DNA from: JAAYDF01 sp964511155
Lineage (GTDB): Bacteria > Planctomycetota > Phycisphaerae > UBA1845 > PWPN01
Direction of reading: 5' to 3'
DNA length: 21,687 nucleotides
Assembly: GCA_964511155.1 (NCBI GenBank)
Contig: CAZEEJ010000085.1
Location: 1-21,687, forward strand
Each line of letters opens with the position of its first letter. The first letter of the stretch is position 1. Positions 9,035-15,500 of this stretch are shown here, in pieces. The position numbers and the translations under genes are program-made. A model generated the notes under the pieces. It worked only from the letters and a program-made list of their open reading frames with translations, did not search any database and had not been told where the DNA came from.

Positions 9035-12000
9035 TCAATTCACGCACTGCTGCTCGGCAGGGACGGCCGGCCCCGACACGCACTGAAGAAACCGGGCCAA
9101 GTCGTCGAGGTCCACGTTTCCATCTCCGTCGATGTCAGCCGGGGCGCATGCCGGCTCCGTGACCTCCACGTCGAGAGTTCCCAGGCACCTCTGGAGGTAG
9201 CCGAAATCATCCTGGTCCACGTCGCCGTCCGCGTCGAAGTCGGCGATAACCGCCAGCGGGGCGAAGTAGACTACCCAGCCCTCCGTCCGCCCGTTGTTCA
9301 GGCCGATGCCAGCCAGCACGACCCGGTCCGACGAGATCGACCTGACCTCCTGGAGCGTCCAGCCGGTCAGCACCTGGCCGTACTCCGTCGTTAACACCTG
9401 CTGCAGCGATCGGGTCCCTTGTACGGCGTCCCAGATAAACGCCTCTCGAACTCCGCTTGGGCTGCGATAGCTGTATCCGCCAGCCATCGTGCCATCTCCG
9501 TTGAGTGCCAGCACATCGCCGGTGTTATCCTGGTCCCCGCTAGGCAGGAACGGAATCACCGTCGGGATATTCGAATCCTCCCAGATCACCGGCTTGAAGA
9601 GGGGGCCGGGCAGGTAATGACTGCCGCCGCCGAGGACGCGTCCGTTGTGGGAGATGGCCCAGGCGATCGCCTCGTAAGCCGTGCTCGGCGGGCCCATGAT
9701 CGTATTGAGAGCCGTGCACCCCAGTCCGCTTCCGCGTTTCATCGCGTTGCGTGCTCCCCCGGTCGGCGCCGTGCCTCCAAATTGGCATTGTCCCGCGCAG
9801 TACCCATTGTCCGCCACCGCGTTGAAATCCGAATGGTCATGGCTGTTGGGTGGCAAAACAAACGACACGTTCGTAGCCGCAGCGTTCTGGTCATATAGGC
9901 AGGCCTCGCGGCCGTTGCCGTCACCGCCCGCCAGGGTGCTGCCGGCAATCCACAGATCCTCGGAACCATCCGTTCCCAGGCTGCGGACCAACCATTCGCG
10001 GGTGCCGGCTGCCCGGGGCAGCGCGGAGAACGTGCCGGCCCCGGCCAGGTCGCCATCCCATCGGTGCGCCCGGTAGCTGCTCCGGTTGGTATCGACAGCC
10101 ACCACGACGTCGCCCTCATAGAGCCCCACCCCCACGCCGCTGCTGGCGGTCGCGCCGTCCGGCAGACCAAGGACCTTGAGTCCATCCGCCACAGACCAGA
10201 TGATCGCCTGCCCGCCGCTCTCGCCAGTGGCGATCTGGCCGTCGGAAGTCAACCCGTTGATCGTGCTTCCCGAAGCTCCCGCACGAACCCCGATCCCGGT
10301 AAATGCCCAAGTCCCCAGCATCAGTCTGGCCGAGTCGCTTACCGCGCTGCCGTGCGGATGAGTGACCACACAGCGGAATGCCGCTACGTCGCCCCTGTCA
10401 GCGGGAGAGATAACCAGCGTGGCCTTATCGACCCCAGCGTAGTGCCCCCCATCAGCCAGATCCAGGCCGTTCTTCTGCCACTGGTATGTTGTGGGTGTCT
10501 GAGCCACCACCTCCACACCGAAACAAGCCGTGCCACCAGCAAGTACCCTGAGGTTGACCGGATGCTTGATGATCGTCGGGGGCTCGGCGATACCGACCGC
10601 ATCGCCGGCCATAAATGAATAGAGCGAGGCGTTCTGATAAACGAAGCGGAGTCGGATAGCCGGGTAGCCGGTCGGCAGTTCGCTGTGGTTCTGCCAGGAG
10701 ACGGTCGCCTCGACGACGTCAGCCTGGAACGGGTGGCACTCGTGGCTCGCGTAGCCGGGGATGACCTGGCCTTCCTCATCGAGCACTTCGACTTTCAGCC
10801 AGCCCCCGGCAGCGTCTGCGTTCACGCGGAGCGGGCCTTGCACCCCTGCCAAGTTTTTAGTCAGCACCGTGCCGATCGTCGTGCCCGCATCGAGCGAAGC
10901 GAAACCATCCTTTCGCAGGGTCGCTAGGCCGATGGCCGACTTCCACTCGCTGATGGGACCAGCGTGGTATCCGTCACAGGCACCGTAATAGAGGCGGATC
11001 GTGTCCCCTTCGACGAGCGGGTGGTTGGGCGTGAAGATCATCCCGCCATCCCAGCTCCCGAACGGGGCCAGATCGAGTATCGGAGGGCGGTTACCTTCCT
11101 GGCGGAGCCAATTGACGCCGTCGTGGCTAGTGACCAGCTCGACGAAGATCGGCCCGTCGTCGTAGCCGAAGCGGAACCCAGTCTTACGGAAGACCCACAA
11201 AAAACCGATGTGCATGGACTCGTAGGCGAACGCCGACATCCCGTAGAAGTGCGTAGAGTGCTCACTCGAACTGACCCAGCGATCGTCGACGGCATCGGGG
11301 GCCAGGATGAGCGTGGGCTCCGACCAGTTCTCGAAATCCGTCGACGTGGTAAAGCCGACCGCCCGGCGGGGCGTCCCGTCCGCGCCGTCGGCGCTGAGCT
11401 TGACGTATCCGAGATAACGCTGGGTATGCGGATCCCAGACGAACTGGCCGACGTCGCCGCCTTTGCGAAACAGCGGATTGGTCGGCGAGTCGGTCCAGTG
11501 GATGCCGTCGGGCGAATAAGCGGCGAGATAATAATGGTGGATGCTGTCCCAGTTGATCATCCGATACCGTTTGTTCGGATCGGGTTCCCAGGGCGTGTGG
11601 ATGATCGAGGGGATGTGGTCGCGTACCGTACGATTGATGAAAATGTTGTTGTTCGTCGATCCGAACCAGTTGACGATGCCAAGGTTGGGCTTGTGCCATT
11701 GGAGGCCGTCGTTGCTGGTCGCATACATGAGGCGGTAGATCTGGTCTTCGTAGCCCAACGGCAGGCCGTGGTACCACATCCGGTAGCCCTGACCGTTCTC
11801 GCCCGGCAGTACCGTGCCGTAAAGATAGACCTTCTCGTACTCCCACGGCGCGTCGCCGATCAGGACGGGATTGTTGGGGTGTTTCTCGAATGCGTGGTAC
11901 GTCCGGACCACCTGATCCTTCGTGGCGACGTAATGATCGTCGACAAACAGGATCCAAGGACCGGTCAGATCGCCGAGCGATGACGTGGCCAAGGCCGGCG

Positions 12001-12061
12001 CAGCCGTCGCGATAAAACACAGAACGCAGCAGGCTGCACGAAGCATCTTTCTTCTCTCCAT
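9035..12061 (-). CDS. giant secreted GH32/GH43-like propeller protein with Ig domain, HAF repeats and dockerin-like C-terminus
   Basis: Encodes 1008 residues from ATG 12061. ATG 12046, five codons in, is as likely because GGAG lies 9 nt before it. The signal peptide ends near APALA (about residue 25). Residues about 30-385 form a five-bladed propeller like GH32/GH43 or its non-catalytic relatives (FEKHPNNPVL, YRMWYHG, ATSNDGLQWHKP, SPDGIHWTDSP, LYYGACDGYHAG). Residues about 495-583 are an Ig-like domain (C513, W528, C564). Residues about 590-925 are HAF-type extracellular repeats (AIIWSVADGLKVLGL, AFIWDAVQGTRSLQQVL, LTGWTLQEVRSISSD). Residues 939-1008 are a dockerin-like EF-hand pair (DFDADGDVDQDDF, DIDGDGNVDLDDL). 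A putative promoter lies upstream. The family's substrate is unknown; fructan- or arabinan-type sugars are only a guess. Confidence 0.85.
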   Translation of the reverse strand: MERRKMLRAACCVLCFIATAAPALATSSLGDLTGPWILFVDDHYVATKDQVVRTYHAFEKHPNNPVLIGDAPWEYEKVYLYGTVLPGENGQGYRMWYHGLPLGYEDQIYRLMYATSNDGLQWHKPNLGIVNWFGSTNNNIFINRTVRDHIPSIIHTPWEPDPNKRYRMINWDSIHHYYLAAYSPDGIHWTDSPTNPLFRKGGDVGQFVWDPHTQRYLGYVKLSADGADGTPRRAVGFTTSTDFENWSEPTLILAPDAVDDRWVSSSEHSTHFYGMSAFAYESMHIGFLWVFRKTGFRFGYDDGPIFVELVTSHDGVNWLRQEGNRPPILDLAPFGSWDGGMIFTPNHPLVEGDTIRLYYGACDGYHAGPISEWKSAIGLATLRKDGFASLDAGTTIGTVLTKNLAGVQGPLRVNADAAGGWLKVEVLDEEGQVIPGYASHECHPFQADVVEATVSWQNHSELPTGYPAIRLRFVYQNASLYSFMAGDAVGIAEPPTIIKHPVNLRVLAGGTACFGVEVVAQTPTTYQWQKNGLDLADGGHYAGVDKATLVISPADRGDVAAFRCVVTHPHGSAVSDSARLMLGTWAFTGIGVRAGASGSTINGLTSDGQIATGESGGQAIIWSVADGLKVLGLPDGATASSGVGVGLYEGDVVVAVDTNRSSYRAHRWDGDLAGAGTFSALPRAAGTREWLVRSLGTDGSEDLWIAGSTLAGGDGNGREACLYDQNAAATNVSFVLPPNSHDHSDFNAVADNGYCAGQCQFGGTAPTGGARNAMKRGSGLGCTALNTIMGPPSTAYEAIAWAISHNGRVLGGGSHYLPGPLFKPVIWEDSNIPTVIPFLPSGDQDNTGDVLALNGDGTMAGGYSYRSPSGVREAFIWDAVQGTRSLQQVLTTEYGQVLTGWTLQEVRSISSDRVVLAGIGLNNGRTEGWVVYFAPLAVIADFDADGDVDQDDFGYLQRCLGTLDVEVTEPACAPADIDGDGNVDLDDLARFLQCVSGPAVPAEQQCVN

Positions 12062-12142
12062 GTTGTGATTGCGGTATGGCTGGACCCCTTGCGTGTCGCT
12101 TGAGCACCTCGACGGTACCGCCCAAACCAGCCTCCCCGACAG

Positions 12143-12173
12143 ACCCCGATGTCCAATTGTATCATCTCGGGGT
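12143..12173. promoter_or_regulatory. candidate operator: inverted repeat around the -10 box
   Basis: ACCCCGA (12143-12149) and TCGGGGT (12167-12173) are perfect 7-nt inverted arms separated by 17 nt, bracketing the TACAAT box at 12156-12161. The arrangement suits a dimeric regulator controlling the divergent region. No regulator gene is visible nearby, so the role is inference. Confidence 0.35.
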
Positions 12174-12184
12174 GCCGACGCCAA
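12156..12184 (-). promoter_or_regulatory. candidate sigma-70-type promoter of the two dockerin-protein genes
   Basis: Read on the minus strand, TTGGCG (12184-12179) is followed after exactly 17 nt by TACAAT (12161-12156), which gives 4/6 and 5/6 matches to the consensus. It lies about 95 nt upstream of the start at 12061. The -10 box sits inside an inverted repeat described separately. Confidence 0.45.
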
Positions 12185-12316
12185 CAGAGAACCCGAATAT
12201 CGGACGATCCAAACCGGCAGGCAATCCTATCGGCCCCTTGACGCCGGCGATGCTATTTTTGATCATGTACGGGTCGATTCGATAGCGCATCGCAGGCAAT
12301 TCAAGGAGCTGTGGAA

Positions 12317-12562
12317 ATGTATGCAATGACACGACACATTCGCAGTCTCGTGATGCTCCCAGTTCCTGCGTTGGCAATGGCTTTGGGGTCTGCCGGGACC
12401 TTGGCGGACGACGCGGATCGCATTGAGCCCTATGGCCGGAATCCTTTTTACTGACAGTACAAGGGCGAGCCTGTACTGCTGCTGGGCGGCTCGCGCGAGG
12501 ACAACCTGTTCAATGAGCCGGAGGGTCTCCGCGAGCATCTGGACACCCTGGCGGCCTCCTCT
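12317..12562 (+). pseudogene. truncated pseudogene of a secreted planctomycete-type protein (NPFYWQYKGKPVLLLGGS family)
   Basis: AGGAG (12304-12308) precedes ATG 12317 by 8 nt. The frame gives a signal-like N-terminus (LVMLPVPALAMALGSAGTLA), then RIEPYGRNPFY, then TGA at 12452-12454. The same frame continues as QYKGEPVLLLGGSREDNLF and LREHLDTLAAS before similarity to anything I know stops near 12560. I remember a family in planctomycetes and Verrucomicrobia with the conserved run NPxYWQYKGKPVLLLGGSxEDNLF, so TGA replaces a Trp TGG and about nine tenths of the gene is missing. It was once divergently paired with the dockerin genes. A Trp-decoding TGA is an alternative only for the stop; the truncation remains. 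Confidence 0.75.
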
Positions 12563-12911
12563 GACACCCTGGACATGCCCGACACCGACCGCCCACACTG
12601 GAACCTCCCTTTCGGAGGCGCTCGACGTCCCCATTCCGGTTTGTGCGATCCTCCTTGTGCCTGTCGACTCAACCGCAGCCCTGCGTACAGGACTTCGCTC
12701 GATGCGAGGCAGCACCCTCGGAGGTCGTGCCTTGCCTTGGAACGTTGTGAAGCGGCCCCATTGCGGCTTGCTGCTTTGGTTTCCCTCATGCACTGGACTT
12801 GGTGAAGATGAGGTTTTCCCCTCGCGTGCGAGGGTCGCCGGCGCGTTTCGAGGTGCCGCTCTGAACCGCTTCGCCTAAAACCATATTCTCCCCCCGCGTC
12901 CGGGTTCGTGC
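12563..12911. other. gene-free junction between the pseudogene and the accessory genes
   Basis: No convincing gene. GACACCCTGG occurs at 12542-12551 inside the pseudogene and again at 12563-12572 where its homology ends, a possible deletion or insertion microhomology. A palindrome CCCTCGC-GT-GCGAGGG (12819-12834) is present. Two loosely similar blocks of type TTTTCCCC.CGCGTGCG occur at 12811-12835 and 12882-12907. Open frames on either strand here are Arg/Pro/Ser-rich and look non-coding. Confidence 0.5.
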
Positions 12912-13367
12912 ATGGAAAACCAAAGACGAACGCAAGCCCAAAAGGAGCTGAAGCTTTTGTGCAGGCTCCTGAATCCGACGACCTCCGAGAAGGAGCGTCG
13001 GCGCCTCGAGCAAGAGGCGGCTGGCGTGAGTCTGCGGTTGGATGCGACAAAGGAGGTTACTGCGCACATGAGAATCGAAAACAAGATAAACGAGTACATC
13101 GAGCTGTTCGAGAAGGTCCGCGGGCGCGTCGGCGACGACACCCTGGCCCTGGCTGTTGCCCAGGAAATTGGTAAAAGCCTGCGGGTCGAGCAGATGCATG
13201 CCGGCCGTCCCCCAGCACCACGTGATGCTCGGGACGAGCAGTCGGCGACCGACCGGCAGCGGGGTATGCTCCGCCGGCTGGGCGTAGCTGACCATGCCAC
13301 CCCGCACCTGACCAAGGCGCGGGCGTCGGAGCTCATCGACGAAGCGATGGCCAAAGCCGCGGTTTAA
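12912..13367 (+). CDS. phage/mobile-element type protein with N-terminal coiled coil and C-terminal ATxxQ-LGV-LTK-ASxLID domain
   Basis: Encodes 151 residues from ATG 12912, which lacks an obvious Shine-Dalgarno. An internal ATG at 13068 has AGGAGG 11 nt upstream and could be the true or a second start, giving 99 residues (MRIENKINEYIELFEKV...). Residues 8-40 are a charged helix (KELKLLCRLL, SEKERRRLEQEAA). Residues 55-95 are helical (NEYIELFEKVRGRVG). Residues 112-150 (ATDRQRGMLRRLGV, LTKARASELIDEAMAKA) match a small helical domain that I recall at the C-terminus of many phage, plasmid and archaeal accessory proteins, often with nucleic-acid enzymes. The exact function is unknown. The next gene on the same strand encodes an exonuclease-like protein. 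Confidence 0.68.
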   Translation: MENQRRTQAQKELKLLCRLLNPTTSEKERRRLEQEAAGVSLRLDATKEVTAHMRIENKINEYIELFEKVRGRVGDDTLALAVAQEIGKSLRVEQMHAGRPPAPRDARDEQSATDRQRGMLRRLGVADHATPHLTKARASELIDEAMAKAAV

Positions 13368-13375
13368 GGCGGCTC

Positions 13376-13416
13376 CCCGGCTCCCTCGGTCACCCAGGCC
13401 GAGGGAGTCAGCCGGG
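13376..13416 (+). terminator. strong intergenic hairpin after the ATxxQ-domain gene
   Basis: CTCCCTCGG (13381-13389) pairs with CCGAGGGAG (13399-13407), and CCCGG before it can extend with CCGGG at 13412-13416 past a small bulge. It starts 9 nt after the stop codon. No T-tract follows, so it may attenuate, protect the mRNA 3' end or act with Rho; termination is only a suggestion. Confidence 0.4.
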
Positions 13417-13471
13417 CACATGTGCTTCACACCGCAGCAAAGCTAATAAACCCTTGTGCTGTGGTGTAGCC

Positions 13472-14044
13472 ATGGCCAACTTTTACCTCGACCTCGAGAC
13501 CACCGGCATCGACCCGCAGGGCGACCAGATCCTCACCGTCCAGTTCCAGCCGCTGGACCGTACGACCGGAAGACCCACGGGCCCGCTGCGGATTCTCAAG
13601 GCCTGGGAATCGTCGGAGCGGCAGTTCCTCGCCCAGTTCATCGCCGAGTGCGGCCTTCTCGATCCCTACCCGTTCGCGTTCATCCCGGTGGGCTTCAACC
13701 TGATGTTCGAGCACAACTTCCTCAAGACCCGCAGCGTGGCTCATGGCCTGCCGGAGATTGACATCCTGGCCCGGCCCTTCATCGACCTCAAGGTGGTGGG
13801 CGTGCTCATGCGCCAGGGCGAGTTCAAGGGCACCAGCCTGGACACCCTGACCGGCAAGCAAGGCACGGGCTCCCGCATAGCGGGTTGGTATGCCGCCCAC
13901 GACTTCGACGCCATCGTGGGCTACATCGAGCAGGAGGCACGGGAGTTCATCAGCTTCCACGCATGGCTCTGCAGTCGCATGCCTCTGATCTGGGAGCAGT
14001 GGGCCAAGGAGACCCGCTCGGGGCGACCTGTGCCGCGAGGCTGA
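13472..14044 (+). CDS. DnaQ-like 3'-5' exonuclease (RNase H fold, DEDD type)
   Basis: Encodes 190 residues from ATG 13472 (MANFYLDLETTGIDP); an upstream ATG at 13454 adds only a Cys-rich hexapeptide. Exo I is clear: D7-L-E9-T-T-G. Exo II is GFNLMFEHNFL (74-84), where the usual acidic Asp is Glu (E80). D105 (FIDLK) lies between. Exo III would be around Y151-E155 (GYIEQEAREF) or D144/D146, with Glu where DEDDy enzymes have Asp. The fold and size fit short stand-alone proofreading-type exonucleases found in phages, plasmids and archaea. The likely role is trimming DNA or RNA 3' ends in replication or repair of a mobile element. The Glu substitutions could lower activity. No convincing Shine-Dalgarno is seen. 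Confidence 0.75.
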   Translation: MANFYLDLETTGIDPQGDQILTVQFQPLDRTTGRPTGPLRILKAWESSERQFLAQFIAECGLLDPYPFAFIPVGFNLMFEHNFLKTRSVAHGLPEIDILARPFIDLKVVGVLMRQGEFKGTSLDTLTGKQGTGSRIAGWYAAHDFDAIVGYIEQEAREFISFHAWLCSRMPLIWEQWAKETRSGRPVPRG

Positions 14045-14321
14045 GGATGTCTTGCCTTCCGCAACGCGGCGCGATCAGGAGTGCGGCGGCTCACGGCTGC
14101 ATTCTGCCTCCCAGGCCTCTCGTCCGCTGAATAGCTGTTCATGCCCTGACGCGCCCGGGCTCGGCTCTTTTCGTGATTGGTGGTTTTCCGGGTGCGGCGA
14201 TGGCGAGGCAACGTAAGCCTTTTCCCCTCCGGGGTACGCGGGCTCAGAGGTCACTGCGCAGGTGCTTCGTTCCGCTCGATCTCCGCAAACGCATATCGTT
14301 CCTGCCATCGTGTTTCCGCCC

Positions 14322-14486
14322 ATGGAAAACCACATTCAATCACTTCACGAGCTGATCGAGCTGCGAGCGTTTCTCGACAGCATGAACGCGCTCATCAACG
14401 ACGAGGAGCATTATCAGATGCTCATGCATGACATCGCCGCCGTTGACGCCCTGATTGCTTGCCAAACCGTGGAGGTGAGCGCATGA
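14322..14486 (+). CDS. small acidic helical protein, function unknown
   Basis: Encodes 54 residues (MENHIQSLHELIELRAFLDS...), nearly all predicted helix with heptad-like Leu/Ile spacing, acidic overall. The start at 14322 is chosen because residues upstream in the same frame are Arg/Pro/Ser-rich. The stop overlaps the next start (ATGA at 14483-14486), and the next gene's Shine-Dalgarno is inside this one, so the two are translationally coupled. The surroundings of the start (CATGGAAAACCA) repeat those of the gene at 12912. I do not recognise the family. Confidence 0.55.
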   Translation: MENHIQSLHELIELRAFLDSMNALINDEEHYQMLMHDIAAVDALIACQTVEVSA

Positions 14487-14740
14487 CGATCAGAACAGCC
14501 TCGCAGGCTGCCCGGGTTCTCCGCGAGCTGGGGATGCTCGTGTCGCCGAGCCTGGCTGGCCTGACCGCAGTCATCGCGTTCGAGCGCGGCCGGCTGAGCT
14601 TCTACCGAGTCCTCGATGACAGGGAACTCGTGGCGCTGGCCAGACACCTGCAACTCCTGCATGCCGGCCGAGGCCTAAGGCCCTTGTCGCCCGCGGTGAA
14701 CGCGGGGAGGAACGTGCTGGCGCGGGGCGGAATGGGCTGA
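14483..14740 (+). CDS. small protein of unknown function, C-terminus formed by a tandem repeat
   Basis: Encodes 85 residues. GGAGGT (14471-14476) lies 6 nt before ATG 14483, the best ribosome binding site in this part. The sequence begins with a helix (TASQAARVLRELGMLV), then a beta-rich centre (LTAVIAFERGRLSFYRVLDDRELVALARHLQLL). The last 13 residues (about 73-85) and the stop codon lie inside the 20-nt tandem repeat starting at 14701, so the original C-terminus may have been replaced. Coupled to the preceding gene by ATGA overlap. Not recognised as a known family. Confidence 0.55.
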   Translation: MTIRTASQAARVLRELGMLVSPSLAGLTAVIAFERGRLSFYRVLDDRELVALARHLQLLHAGRGLRPLSPAVNAGRNVLARGGMG

Positions 14741-14800
14741 GCGGGGGCGAATGAGCTGGTGCGGGGCGGGATGGGCTGACGCGGGGAGGGACGTGAGTCG
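14701..14800. repeat. five tandem copies of a 20-nt G-rich repeat
   Basis: Units at 14701-14720, 14721-14740, 14741-14760, 14761-14780 and 14781-14800 align as nGCGGGGmGGrAyGkGcTGr. The period is exactly 20, not a multiple of three, and copies are 65-90 % alike by eye. The array runs over the stop codon of the preceding gene and ends just before a Shine-Dalgarno sequence (GGAGGT 14800-14805). Confidence 0.8.
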
Positions 14801-14810
14801 GAGGTTGAAT

Positions 14811-14957
14811 ATGAGTGATTCGGGAACGAAGAAAGGTAAACAGGGGGGCGGGATGAACAGGGGTTGGGATGGGTTTGCCAGGGCAAAAAGCGAGAAAGCG
14901 AAGCGAGAAAGGGGCGGAGTAGGAGGAGTTTGTGTGCGTGAGGTATGGTATTGGTAA
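14811..14957 (+). CDS. possible very small basic protein
   Basis: A 48-codon frame starts at ATG 14811 with GGAGGT (14800-14805) 5 nt upstream, an ideal spacing. The product is Gly/Lys/Arg-rich (MSDSGTKKGKQGGGMNRGW..., AKSEKAKRERGG). It lies in a C-poor, purine-rich tract whose composition alone yields such residues, so the ribosome binding site is the only real argument. No homologue is recognised. Confidence 0.25.
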   Translation: MSDSGTKKGKQGGGMNRGWDGFARAKSEKAKRERGGVGGVCVREVWYW

Positions 14958-15500
14958 GTGATTGTGATGGCGAGTGTTGTGTGTGGTTGGGAGGAAGAAG
15001 GGAGAGATATCAGACACTAGCCAACCAGAATCAGAATTCCCAGACCAGTGGACGCCGTAAACCCGATGAGCTCCCTCTTTGAGCCGCACGGCCGCTCCCT
15101 GTCATGCGGACATCTTTACCCCCTGGCAACGCAGAATCGTGGATCCATTGCGCCCCTTCTTGGACGCTCATGGGCCCCGCCATCGATTGAGCTTCGCCCC
15201 TCTTCGACCTGCGTTTACCCTGCGGGCACGCCGCCACCATGGAGACGAACTTGGGCGTGGGCGACAGAAAAGCCGGCACGAGGACCGTCGCCACGCTGGT
15301 CCGCGCCATGTCCGGAGTGGCTCTTGCCCGGGGACGGGGCTGCTGTAAGATGCGTCGGGATCGCCCCAGCCGAAGTCGCGCGCGTGCCCGATGGGGCGCC
15401 CACGGGGCGACGGTGATGCGGCTACGCCTGACGCAGTGAGCGCCCCCACTTCTGACCGGTCAGGCCCGCCGACGGTCAAATTGAGAGATTGGAGGCAGCC
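14958..15500. other. gene-free stretch before the PQQ-propeller gene
   Basis: Up to about 15010 this continues a G/A/T-rich, C-poor tract. From 15040 to 15440 the sequence has ordinary GC-rich composition with overlapping open frames in several phases, none with a convincing start site or recognisable protein. A weak promoter-like pair TTGCCC (15324-15329), 16 nt, TAAGAT (15346-15351) lies about 150 nt before the next gene. Decayed coding sequence is possible. Confidence 0.45.

Noticed and set aside
10964..11983. 339-codon open frame on the plus strand
   Set aside because: Antisense shadow of the GH32/43-like propeller; the opposite strand has blade motifs and a signal peptide.
12452..12454. 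TGA read as tryptophan (alternative genetic code)
   Set aside because: TGA ends other genes in the window (for example at 1539-1541, 2843-2845 and 21596-21598) and the pseudogene is truncated anyway, so a nonsense mutation is simpler.
12263..13050. Two overlapping minus-strand frames of 176 and 200 codons
   Set aside because: Both overlap the pseudogene and the coding start of the ATxxQ-domain gene and encode Arg/Ser-rich sequence without structure.
13376..13416. A firm call of intrinsic terminator
   Set aside because: The stem is strong but no T-run follows, so it is listed only as a hairpin of uncertain role.
14571..15089. Pro/Ser/Arg-rich 172-codon frame on the minus strand
   Set aside because: It is produced by the complement of the G-rich 20-nt repeats and C-poor tract; no ribosome binding site and no protein-like sequence.
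15031..15439. Overlapping frames on both strands before the PQQ-propeller gene
   Set aside because: Several phases are open at once, none has a convincing start site, and no family was recognised; left as gene-free sequence.
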